Assembly: GCA_016929795.1 (NCBI GenBank)
Contig: JAFGIA010000025.1
Coordinates: forward strand, 1-21,594
Direction: 5' to 3'
Length of the DNA: 21,594 nucleotides
From: Anaerolineae bacterium
GTDB lineage: Bacteria > Chloroflexota > Anaerolineae > JAAYZQ01
Within the stretch, counting starts at the first letter, position 1; the number at the start of each line of letters is the position of its first letter. Below, one piece after another: positions 13,821 to 21,421 of the stretch. Below the pieces are notes generated by a model. The model was not told where the DNA came from and ran no database searches. It was given only the letters and a program-made list of their open reading frames with translations. A program made the translations under genes and the position numbers.

Positions 13821-16800
13821 CTACTGTGGAACCAGCCAGGTACAATCTTCGGTCACATAGATCCAGTAGCCGCGCTCTGGCTCGATCATTGCCAGGTCGT
13901 TGGCATAGGCCGGGGCGTCGACGTTGTATTCCTTCCACGGATCGGCAGCGTCGGTGGGATCGTAGGTCTGGATGCGCGTGAACTTGCCAGCGATCGACGC
14001 CAACGCTTCTTCCACAGTGTGGGGCACCGGCGACGGGTAGCCGACCAGGTTCCAGCCCTGGCGCAGCTCGACCGCCGCGCCGGCAGGGTACCAGCCGGAG
14101 AGCGTGAGCGTCACCGGCTCGGTGGCGTGCAGCCACAGCCCTGCCGTCTCGTCGACCTCTGCCAGGTCGCCAGGCCACTCCTTCCACGGATCGGTGCTGT
14201 CCCAAGCGTCATATGTCCACGCCGCGTCGCACGTTCCTCCCAACAGAGAGAGGGTGTCGGTGAGGTTCGTCGAGACGGGCGCCAGCGGCCACGAGATGAG
14301 ATTCCAGCCCGGCGCCAGGGCCAGCTCGCTCGACAGGAGCTGCGCGCCGGCGTAGGCGGGGTATGGCTCGCTGGCGTTGCCCACGCTGTCCTCTACCTGC
14401 ACCCAGACGACCTCGCGCTCGTCAAAGGTCCAGGTGACGACCTCGGTGTAGGCCAGAGTGACGACGCCTTCGATCATGAGCGGGTCGTTGCTCAGGTAGA
14501 CTGTCGCGACGTCGACGAGCTCGTCGTAGGCCAGGACGGTGACCGCGCGCGTCAGCGTGTCGCCGGGTGCGACTTTGGCGTACACCAGTGGTGGCGTCGT
14601 ATCGACGACGAACGTATCGCTGGTGGTCTCGGACACATTGCCCGACACGTCGCGGTATTGGGCGTAAAGCACGCCTTCGGTTTCCGTCGTGAGCGAGATG
14701 GGCAGGGCGAGGGTCCAGGTGTACGGCTGCCACACGGCATCGGCCAGTGTGGGATCCTGCCCAACGCGCATGTCGGCGACGCCGCTCAGGTCGTCGATCG
14801 CGCCAAAGTAGGCGGTGACGGTCAGGAATGCCGGCCCGACGATCTGGTCGCCGAGGGCGATGCCGCCCAGGGGCGGCGTGGTATCGACCATGATGCTGGC
14901 ATCGGCTGGCTCTGAGATGTTGCCCGCATTGTCGCGGAAGCGGACGTGCAGGGTCTTGATGCCATCCTCGCCGTCAAAGGTAAGTGGCACGATGGCGGCA
15001 TAGGGCTCCCATTCGGTGCCTACAAAATCTGGATACTCGCTCACCTGGATGCCTTCCAGCCCGCTGCTGTCGTCGTTGGCGCTGAGATAGAGGTCAACCG
15101 TGTCCTCGTTGATCACGTGCAGCGTCACCGACCCCTTCTCGCCTTCCACTTCTATTGTGGCACCTTGTGCCTGCTGGGTGCCGGTCAGCAGCTCCGTCAG
15201 GTCGAATACGGCCTCGCCGCCCCACGCGTTCGGGTCATAGACGATGTCGTCGACGAAATCACCATAGACAGCGCCCGAGCTGTCCTTGAAGCGCGCGTGC
15301 ACAAAGCGGGGCTGCACCGACGTGCCGCTGATCTGGAGCGTCCAGGAGATGGTCTGAGTGTAGGGCTGCCACACGGTGGCGCTGAACTCGCCTGTGTTGC
15401 TGAGCATCACCTCGACCGGGTCAGGCCCGCACAGGGTGAGGGTCACTTCCGGCGAGTTGGTGAAGGGGGCGTCGTCGTTGATCTCGACGCTGTAGAATTC
15501 ACACTCCGGCTCCGGCGCAGGCGGCGGCGGGGGTGGGGGTGGGGGTGGCTGGAGGTCGTAGCCGGTACCCCCCCAGAAGCCGGAGAGCATGACATAGTTG
15601 GTGCTGGTGATGGTGCGCACGTGAGCGGGCTGGCCGAGGGTGCCCCACATCTTGTGGTCGGACGACTGCAAGGCGGTGGCACCCGTGCCGCCACCGGCCA
15701 TCACAGAGCCTGTTTGCGTGTAGGTGATGTAGGTTGGCTGGACCACCGGCGCGGCCTGCGCCCCTGCTTCAAAGCCCGTCTGCAGGAGGTAGTTGGGGCT
15801 CGCCGCGACCTGGGTGTTTGTCGACTGTCCGACGGTCGCGTGCGCATTGTAGTTTGTCGACGTGATCACTCCGCTGCCGGAGGCCATCTGGTTGTTCCAC
15901 AGCCAGTAGTTGTCCGATTGGGGGCGTGGTGGGTTGACGTCGAGATAGACGGTGTCGGACACGACGCTGGACAGGTTCCCGGCGGCATCCGCCACCTGCA
16001 GGTAGACGGTGTGGGTGCGCCGGCCGAGGGCCGGGATCTGCCACAGGGTCTCGGTCAGGATATCTGTCCAGTCGGCCCAGCGGCTGCCGTCGTTCGACAG
16101 CCGCATCTGCACCACGCCGCTGCCTTCATCATCACTCAGGATGCTGAGGTGGATATCTGTTTGGTGAGTGACAGTCAAGCCATAGTTGGCGATCACGGTT
16201 GCTGTCGGTGGGGCGCCGTCGTAGGCGAGGGCATAGTCGACCCATGGCGACTGCCAGCCGACGTTGTCCTGGGAGCGCGCTCGGAGATAGTAGACCTGGG
16301 CTTCGTCCTCGGCGCAGATGGGTGTGGAGTAGACAAAGCCGGGCTCAACGCGCAGGGTGTCGCTGATGCCCGCGGGCTCGGGCCCCCAGTAGACGTGGTA
16401 GCCGGCGATGCCGGAGCCCTCGTCTACAACCTCAGGCCAGGAGAAATCGGCGGTGCGCACCTGGTTTTGCCACACGCCGCTGGCGACTTGGTCGTTGTTG
16501 TGCACAGCAGGCGAGCGGGGTGGCGTGCCATCGTATTTGAAGGTAAAGAGCGCGCCCGTTGGCCCGACGTGGCCCGCCCAGTCGACGGCGCGAGCGCTGA
16601 GCTGGTAGGTACCGGTGCGCACGGCAGGCGGGTCATAGGCGGCAGTGGTGACGACCTGGAGCGTGCCGTTCCAATCGACCCGGTAGTAGCGGACGCCCGA
16701 CGTGGCGTCGGTCGCCGGCACCCAGGTGAACGCCGGGTCGCTCCAGTCGCGCTGCCACTCGTCCGAGACGGCGCCGTGCGTCTCTGTCACAGTGCCGGGC

Positions 16801-19800
16801 GCGCCCGGCGGCGTGGCATCGATCTTGAAGGTCGCCTGGCGCGTCGCTTCCTGGTTGCCCACCTTGTCCCTGGCATAGTACTCGACGGTGTGGGTGCCAT
16901 CGCTGCTGACGGGGAAGTTCGTGTCGGCGCCGGTGCGTGTCTGCCACGCCCCACCATCGAGGCGGTAGTGGATCTCTTTGACGCCAGCGCGGGCGTGGCC
17001 AGTGGCCTGGTCGCTCGCTTGCAGCCGTACCTGGACAGGCACGGTGGGGAACCACGTGGGCCATTTTGCCGCGTTGGTGGCGCCGTTCAGTGCCAGAGTC
17101 GTGATCGGGGGCTGCAAGTCGATGCGCAGATTGAGGTGCTGGCTGGGGGTGACGGCGCCGTCGTCGTCGTAGGCACGAAAGTGGATGTCGTTGCGGCCGG
17201 CCATGCTGCTCCTCGTGTGGGTCCAGGTGTTCAACCCGCTCTGACTGGTGTAGGAGCCGCAGCCGTCGCCTGTGCAGCGGTACTCGATCTTGGTCACCTG
17301 CCCGTCGGAATCGGCAGCCGTGCCCGCGAACGTCCACCCTCGCACGTTGCTGTCGATGGATCGGGAAGAGGGGATGGCGCTGCCGTTGGCCGTGGTGAAG
17401 GCGATGGATGGCGGCTGGTTGGGCGGCTCGATGGAGAAGGTGCGTGTGGCGCTCCAACCGCTCTGCGCCTGGCGGGGCAGGTCGCGTGCCTTGACGTGCC
17501 AGTTGTAGGTGTGGTAATCACCGTCGAGTGAAGCGGGCCGCCAGCACGTTTCATGGATCCAGCCGCTGTTGGCGTTCACCGGGCTGTTGTATACCTCGGC
17601 ATAGTACTCGACCTCGTTGCCTTCGGGGTCGACCGCGCGGTTCCAGCAGAGGGTAGGGGCCTTGCCATCCTGAGCCACGTAGCCGTTCGCGGGACTGCTG
17701 GGGCTGGGCTTGGCAGGGGCCGAGTTGTGACCACAATCGGGGACATTGTAGACGCGGAAGGAGGTGATGTTGTCGTTGAGGGTCACGCCGTTGTTGAAAT
17801 AGTCGCCCCAGAAATTGGGGTCATCCCCGCTGCGGCAGGCCGATCCGCCAGTACCGTTTTCGTGTTGATAGAGCTTGACCGACCAGCCGGCCGGGACGCG
17901 GACAGAGGAAGCCTGATCGTTAAAGTCGGCGCCGACGTCGTTGTAGACTCCCGGGTTGTCGAGGCGCACGTAGCCAGAGCCATACTCGCCGCCGCCGCAG
18001 TCATAATTCTCGTGTTTGAAGAGGATGACGCCGCCGCTGGATGGGCAGGTGGGCGGATTCTGAGGGGGATTGCAGCCGTCGAACTCGATCCCTGATTCGT
18101 TGGCTGCCCGTACTGCGCAATAGGTGTTGGCTTCCAGGAAGATAGGGAGTGCGATGGCTATCTTGTTGGCTTTGACGTTCACCGTGCGGATGCCTGCTTT
18201 GTATCCTTCGGCCGTCGCCCACACCCTGGCACTGCCGGCCGGTACGCCAGGCAGCAGGTAGGCTGCAATCTCGTTTGTCTTGACCCATGGTGCGCCTCCG
18301 CCTGAAAGAGTCCTTACCCAGGCATCAGGAACAAGATCAAAAGGTGGATCCATCACAATGCCAAAGATCGAGCCGGTCCTCTTACCTTGGCAACGTGGGT
18401 TGTCAAAGACCTCGATCGAAGACACGTTGTCGTTAATCGCAACCTGAGTTCCTGGAAAGGTGCCAAGAGTAGAAAAGTCGTTGACATCGACATTTAGGCA
18501 AGCACTCGCTCCTGTTTGATCCGCATGCTCGAAAAGTAGCACGGACCAACCTGAACGGACTAGGAGTGCGGATGCTCGATCGTTGAGTTCCGCAGATATG
18601 TTCTCTGGCCCTACACTGTCCCGCCAGAAAGGTTTTGTATCTTCACAGCCCCAAATCGCGTGCTCGAAGAGTGTGACACCATGCATCGGGCATTCGATAT
18701 CTTCGTCGGGTTTGTATCTTCGAGTGCTGACGATAGATGTCGAGGGGAGTTGGGTCCTCGACCCGGCTGGATCGTTAACATAGTACGTATCTCGGTCCAC
18801 TCTTCCAGTAACGACGAGGAAATGCCCGCCGATGGAGGCAATGACCGGCCGGCATTTTCGAAGATCACAGTCGATCTTGGCCTCGGTTCCTGAGCCAACG
18901 TAAGATAGCCCGGCGGGTCCACATGACGAGGCGGCCGTTGACCAAATAATGTCGCACCCCGAGTAGCCTCCATTACTCCGCAGACAAGTGTTCAGTATCT
19001 TGGGATCTGTTGCCGCACCATAGAAGCTAAATACCATGGCTGCAGAAGTCATTGCGCATCCAGCGCCACAAATAGTGTATGAGCAAGCCCCAGGCGCCCC
19101 CAAAGTCAAACTCCCCCACCGTGAATCACATTGCAGAAAAGTGGGAACTGAGAGCGGCGGGATCTCGGTATCAGGACCGCTGAGGATTGAGTCAAAGCCA
19201 ACACTTCTGGTAAATGCCCCAAAGGTCAGCGAGTCCACAATCAGCAAGAACACTTTTTCGTGTTCAGCGCTCAGAATATCATTGGGATTGTCAGCAGTGC
19301 TAAAGCTAATCTCAAAGATCTGCTCTTCAACGGAAACAAAGAAATGATATCCCGAGTGGTCTAGTTCATCTATGGTCAAGACCAGGGCTGGCTGCTGGCC
19401 TACCACTGCCTCGCGTTGATCCAGCACGGACCACTGAGGGAATTCGCCTTGTTCGCCTGGCTCTGCCCCGGACTCGATATATCTTTCCACCCAGTCTGAT
19501 AGCCCCAGAGCCTGCGGGTTATTATATGGACGAACTCGGAAGGGCAATGCACCATCTGGCAGGGTGATGAGCAAGATGCCTTCGAGGTCGTAGCGTTGTG
19601 CGGTCGCTTCTGGTGGATATTTCAAGGAGTAGCCATAATCTGCGTCTCGCAGTTCGATCCAGTCAGATATGGGTTGTGTCCTTACTTGTGTAGGAGCCTC
19701 TGGCTCAAGTGCTGTGCGTCTCAGGCTTCCTTGCAGCGTATCTGCCAAACTCTTGCCTTGGATTTGAGCAGAGGATATGACTGTGTTTTCATCATCCAGC

Positions 19801-19907
19801 CTATCGAATGCAGCCAACTCGGGTCCAGTATTCGCAGTGCTGCCTCCCACCGGTAGCAGTATGCCAAAGACAAATATCAAGCTAATCAGCCTACGTACTT
19901 TGTTCAT
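13821..19907 (-). CDS. Giant exported C39-like cysteine peptidase with beta/gamma-crystallin, Ig-like and GWN domains
   Basis: 2028 residues. An ATG at 19913 is in frame, but the GGAG at 19915-19918 is only 1 nt from it and 7 nt from the ATG at 19907, so 19907 (MNKVRRLIS) is preferred. A signal peptide spans residues 1-25. Residues 85-230 resemble a PsbP-like domain (YGYSLKYPPEA). Residues 254-400 are C39-like: Cys284 in GAGCAMTSAAMV, His362 in GGHFLVVTG and Asp379 in VNDPAG form a plausible catalytic triad. Two beta/gamma-crystallin domains (407-504, 622-725) carry calcium-type motifs NDNVSS, NDQASS and NDNITS; the fourth (NDRASA) is imperfect. Between them, 509-592 resembles a carboxypeptidase-regulatory-like domain. 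Residues 729-1450 and 1470-1860 are FnIII/Ig-like, joined by a ten-proline linker (1454-1463). A GWN module ends the protein. It shares its architecture with the CHAP protein and is probably extracellular; its substrate is unknown. Confidence 0.88.
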   Translation of the reverse strand: MNKVRRLISLIFVFGILLPVGGSTANTGPELAAFDRLDDENTVISSAQIQGKSLADTLQGSLRRTALEPEAPTQVRTQPISDWIELRDADYGYSLKYPPEATAQRYDLEGILLITLPDGALPFRVRPYNNPQALGLSDWVERYIESGAEPGEQGEFPQWSVLDQREAVVGQQPALVLTIDELDHSGYHFFVSVEEQIFEISFSTADNPNDILSAEHEKVFLLIVDSLTFGAFTRSVGFDSILSGPDTEIPPLSVPTFLQCDSRWGSLTLGAPGACSYTICGAGCAMTSAAMVFSFYGAATDPKILNTCLRSNGGYSGCDIIWSTAASSCGPAGLSYVGSGTEAKIDCDLRKCRPVIASIGGHFLVVTGRVDRDTYYVNDPAGSRTQLPSTSIVSTRRYKPDEDIECPMHGVTLFEHAIWGCEDTKPFWRDSVGPENISAELNDRASALLVRSGWSVLLFEHADQTGASACLNVDVNDFSTLGTFPGTQVAINDNVSSIEVFDNPRCQGKRTGSIFGIVMDPPFDLVPDAWVRTLSGGGAPWVKTNEIAAYLLPGVPAGSARVWATAEGYKAGIRTVNVKANKIAIALPIFLEANTYCAVRAANESGIEFDGCNPPQNPPTCPSSGGVILFKHENYDCGGGEYGSGYVRLDNPGVYNDVGADFNDQASSVRVPAGWSVKLYQHENGTGGSACRSGDDPNFWGDYFNNGVTLNDNITSFRVYNVPDCGHNSAPAKPSPSSPANGYVAQDGKAPTLCWNRAVDPEGNEVEYYAEVYNSPVNANSGWIHETCWRPASLDGDYHTYNWHVKARDLPRQAQSGWSATRTFSIEPPNQPPSIAFTTANGSAIPSSRSIDSNVRGWTFAGTAADSDGQVTKIEYRCTGDGCGSYTSQSGLNTWTHTRSSMAGRNDIHFRAYDDDGAVTPSQHLNLRIDLQPPITTLALNGATNAAKWPTWFPTVPVQVRLQASDQATGHARAGVKEIHYRLDGGAWQTRTGADTNFPVSSDGTHTVEYYARDKVGNQEATRQATFKIDATPPGAPGTVTETHGAVSDEWQRDWSDPAFTWVPATDATSGVRYYRVDWNGTLQVVTTAAYDPPAVRTGTYQLSARAVDWAGHVGPTGALFTFKYDGTPPRSPAVHNNDQVASGVWQNQVRTADFSWPEVVDEGSGIAGYHVYWGPEPAGISDTLRVEPGFVYSTPICAEDEAQVYYLRARSQDNVGWQSPWVDYALAYDGAPPTATVIANYGLTVTHQTDIHLSILSDDEGSGVVQMRLSNDGSRWADWTDILTETLWQIPALGRRTHTVYLQVADAAGNLSSVVSDTVYLDVNPPRPQSDNYWLWNNQMASGSGVITSTNYNAHATVGQSTNTQVAASPNYLLQTGFEAGAQAAPVVQPTYITYTQTGSVMAGGGTGATALQSSDHKMWGTLGQPAHVRTITSTNYVMLSGFWGGTGYDLQPPPPPPPPPPAPEPECEFYSVEINDDAPFTNSPEVTLTLCGPDPVEVMLSNTGEFSATVWQPYTQTISWTLQISGTSVQPRFVHARFKDSSGAVYGDFVDDIVYDPNAWGGEAVFDLTELLTGTQQAQGATIEVEGEKGSVTLHVINEDTVDLYLSANDDSSGLEGIQVSEYPDFVGTEWEPYAAIVPLTFDGEDGIKTLHVRFRDNAGNISEPADASIMVDTTPPLGGIALGDQIVGPAFLTVTAYFGAIDDLSGVADMRVGQDPTLADAVWQPYTWTLALPISLTTETEGVLYAQYRDVSGNVSETTSDTFVVDTTPPLVYAKVAPGDTLTRAVTVLAYDELVDVATVYLSNDPLMIEGVVTLAYTEVVTWTFDEREVVWVQVEDSVGNASEPYPAYAGAQLLSSELALAPGWNLISWPLAPVSTNLTDTLSLLGGTCDAAWTYDAWDSTDPWKEWPGDLAEVDETAGLWLHATEPVTLTLSGWYPAGAAVELRQGWNLVGYPSPVPHTVEEALASIAGKFTRIQTYDPTDAADPWKEYNVDAPAYANDLAMIEPERGYWIYVTEDCTWLVPQ
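13824..14324 (-). repeat. GWN tandem module, C-terminal copy in the C39 protein
   Basis: Residues 1862-2028 read PGWNLISWPLAP ... TDPWKEWPGD ... GLWLHATEP and then QGWNLVGYPSPV ... ADPWKEYNVD ... GYWIYVTED, ending 4 residues before the stop. It is the closest relative of the copy at 6621-7127, alignable in DNA over nearly the whole unit. This suggests copying within the cluster rather than ancient divergence. Confidence 0.9.
15529..15552 (+). other. G-quadruplex-prone tract encoding a polyproline linker on the other strand
   Basis: The plus strand has three runs of five G separated by single T, then two GG runs, within 24 bases. On the minus strand these are CCC codons for a ten-proline stretch (residues 1454-1463 of the C39 protein). 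Such a run could form a G4 on the template strand and could slow translation. The protein linker is the likely reason for the sequence. Confidence 0.45.
17733..18689 (-). other. Pair of beta/gamma-crystallin domains separated by a regulatory-like domain (part of the C39 gene)
   Basis: Residues 407-504 and 622-725 each contain two Greek-key motifs starting V(T/I)LF(E/K)H and S(V)xL(F/Y)(E/Q)H. Each key ends in a calcium-binding type motif (N/D)DxxSS or close to it: NDRASA, NDNVSS, NDQASS and NDNITS. The first has Ala in place of the second Ser, which usually weakens binding. The segment 509-592 between them reads SIFGIVMDPPFDLVPDAWV then LPGVPAGSARVWATAEGY, a carboxypeptidase-regulatory-like fold. 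Calcium binding is predicted from motif only. Confidence 0.75.
18708..19148 (-). other. C39-like papain-fold peptidase domain (part of the 13821-19907 gene)
   Basis: Residues 254-400 begin VPTFLQCDSRW, a common opening of peptidase_C39_2 domains, followed by GAGCAMTSAAMVFSFYG (Cys284), GGHFLVVTG (His362) and YYVNDPAG (Asp379). Several other Cys (275, 280, 308, 318, 329, 347, 352) suggest disulfides in an extracellular setting. Most members in this fold are secreted peptidases or isopeptidases. The triad is placed by motif, not by structure. Confidence 0.72.
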
Positions 19908-20006
19908 GGGCATTCTCCATCAACCTCTGGACTGTTCCTCTCGTCGAGCGGTCAACTGCTTACTGAGAAGTAGCCGACCTTCAGCTGCTCCTTTGCTATG
20001 ATAGGC

Positions 20007-20023
20007 GCCAAAGCCGCTTTGGC
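20007..20023 (-). other. Small intercistronic hairpin
   Basis: GCCAAAG and CTTTGGC form a perfect 7-bp stem with a 3-nt loop, 6 nt beyond the TAG of the fibre-like gene on the minus strand. No U-tract follows, so it is unlikely to be a strong terminator. It may mark the 3' end of a processed transcript. Confidence 0.35.
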
Positions 20024-20029
20024 AGAGTG

Positions 20030-21313
20030 CTAATCGCCAATCGCCAGCCACATGAAACACCACGTGCCGATGGCATCACTGATAACCCGAAAGCCTGTTG
20101 TGGTTTTCGCGGAAGTACCAGCAAGCGCAGCAGCGTGCATTCCCCCCGATCCACTGGTCCAGTTTTGTGTCAGGAAAACGTGATAGTTTGTGTTCGCAAA
20201 TGACTCTGGCAACGTGATGTCAGCATAATAGAATCCGCCGGACAAGGTGGTCCCGATACAACCTGTTCCGTATTGGATCTCGCGACTGTCACCATTAACC
20301 GATCGGATCAAAGAAGGGGCGTGCGTATGCGTGACGGCTCCACTTGCCAGCTCGCTGCCCGTGACTGAATTGGCCGCCAAGTCATCGGCAGTCAGCGAAT
20401 TGTTATACACTTCACTGCTGCGCACCGAACCCTCACCCAAGTCGCTGTTGGTAAGGCTGTTGTCGGACACTTCGCTGCTGCCGACAGAACCGGCAGCCAG
20501 GTCGCTGGCAGTCAGCGAGTTGTCGGACACTTCGCTGCTGCCGACCGAGCCGGCAGCCAGGTCGGTGGCGGTGAGCGAGTTATCCGCTACTTCGCTGGAC
20601 CCGACCGCCCCTGCCGCAACTTCGCTACTGCCGACCGAGTCGGCCGCCAGATCGGCTGCAGTGAGGGAGTTGTCCGCCACTTCGTCGCTGCCTACGGCGC
20701 CGGTCGGGATCTTGGCGCTGGTAACTGCATCGTTGGCCAGCTTGGCCGTGGTGATGCTGCCGTCGGGCACGGTCAGCGCCTGCATCGAAAAGGGCACGCT
20801 GCCCAACTGCACGCGCGGCACCATCTCACTGTCGGCGCCGACCGTGATGCCCAGGTAGAGCTCGTCGTGTCCCTGGATGACGCCGGCCAGAGAGGAATTG
20901 ATGCTGCCCAGCATGACGTTGAACAGCCCGTCGGACACCTCCACGGCATTGCCGCCCGTCCAGAACTCTTCCCAGAGGTAGGCGGTGGTAAGGGGGTCGG
21001 GGTAGATGCGGAACTCCATGTTGTAGACGCCGGTGAGGGGATTGCCCGTCGAATCGGCCAGCCGTCCCTGGTAGCTAATGGTGGTGGTCGAGGGGGCCTG
21101 GATGCCGGCGTGCTGGGCCAGTGAGGGCACTGTGAACAACAGCGCGACAACCACCAGGATGGTGCCGATGTTGGGCACCATCTGCCGGACCATCCAGCCG
21201 CGCCAATTCCGTCCACGTGCCGGCTCCTGCTCGGCCGCGCCTTGCTGCCGCGCGGCGCGATATCCATCCAACGTTTCGCCCAATCGTGTAACCAAACCTT
21301 TTTGCTCGTTCAT
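20030..21313 (-). CDS. Signal-anchored fibre-like protein with SYQGRL domain and 20-residue S-E-V/N-S-L-T repeats
   Basis: 427 residues. Frame and ATG at 21352 exist, but ATG 21313 is preferred because GAGGAG (21322-21327) lies 8 nt upstream. The N-terminus is about 45 hydrophilic residues, then a hydrophobic stretch at about 47-66 (NIGTILVVVALLFTVPSLAQ). This is either a long signal peptide cut near SLAQ or a signal anchor. Residues 77-180 are the SYQGRL domain seen in the two paralogous fibre genes. Residues 206-325 are a tandem 20-residue repeat (EVxDNSLTxxDLAAGSVGSS), an extended, probably beta-solenoid or stalk-like shaft. The last roughly 90 residues (FANTNYHVFLTQNW ... MWLAIGD) resemble C-terminal domains of tail-fibre-like proteins. 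It lacks the C-terminal domain of its paralogues. Likely an exported fibre whose base stays in the membrane. Confidence 0.85.
   Translation of the reverse strand: MNEQKGLVTRLGETLDGYRAARQQGAAEQEPARGRNWRGWMVRQMVPNIGTILVVVALLFTVPSLAQHAGIQAPSTTTISYQGRLADSTGNPLTGVYNMEFRIYPDPLTTAYLWEEFWTGGNAVEVSDGLFNVMLGSINSSLAGVIQGHDELYLGITVGADSEMVPRVQLGSVPFSMQALTVPDGSITTAKLANDAVTSAKIPTGAVGSDEVADNSLTAADLAADSVGSSEVAAGAVGSSEVADNSLTATDLAAGSVGSSEVSDNSLTASDLAAGSVGSSEVSDNSLTNSDLGEGSVRSSEVYNNSLTADDLAANSVTGSELASGAVTHTHAPSLIRSVNGDSREIQYGTGCIGTTLSGGFYYADITLPESFANTNYHVFLTQNWTSGSGGMHAAALAGTSAKTTTGFRVISDAIGTWCFMWLAIGD
20339..20698 (-). repeat. 60-bp tandem repeat encoding a 20-residue stalk unit
   Basis: About six copies of a 60-bp unit lie head to tail, most clearly 20461-20520 and 20521-20580, which differ at only a few bases. 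The outer copies are more diverged. The encoded unit is SVGSSEVxDNSLTAxDLAAG with changes such as DLGEG and SVRSS. The middle copies are most alike, as expected of recent slippage or unequal crossover. Copy number could vary between strains. Confidence 0.85.
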
Positions 21314-21402
21314 GGTGTTATCTCCTCTTTGTATTCCATAAAATTTCGTCATCTTGGTTTTGACGGCCTGTGAGCCCGCGCGCGGACTGTCGCGCCTGAT
21401 TC

Positions 21403-21420
21403 CACATGTCGCGCCATGTG
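21403..21420 (-). other. Short palindrome just past the stop of the partial gene
   Basis: CACATG and CATGTG pair around a 6-nt loop immediately after the TGA at 21422-21424, read on the minus strand. No U-tract follows. The stem is short, so a terminator role is unlikely. Confidence 0.2.
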
Positions 21421-21421
21421 C

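Noticed and set aside
13723..14205. In-frame upstream extension of the 11941-13722 gene
   Set aside because: It is again a shadow of a GWN module, here of the C39 gene. It resembles the 6511-6933 shadow only because both underlying modules are similar. GAGGAGG and a signal peptide support 13722.
14946..17531. 861-codon plus-strand open frame opposite the C39 gene
   Set aside because: It lies wholly antisense to a clearly coding domain series, has no recognisable domain or ribosome binding site, and is explained by GC-rich codon bias (mirror frame).
20339..20698. CRISPR-like array
   Set aside because: The 60-bp repeats are contiguous without spacers, stay in frame and encode a regular 20-residue unit, so they are coding repeats.
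21314..21421. Promoter for the operon in the gap before the 427-aa gene
   Set aside because: I could not find a convincing -35/-10 pair with proper spacing. Only A/T-rich bits near 21340-21360 are seen.
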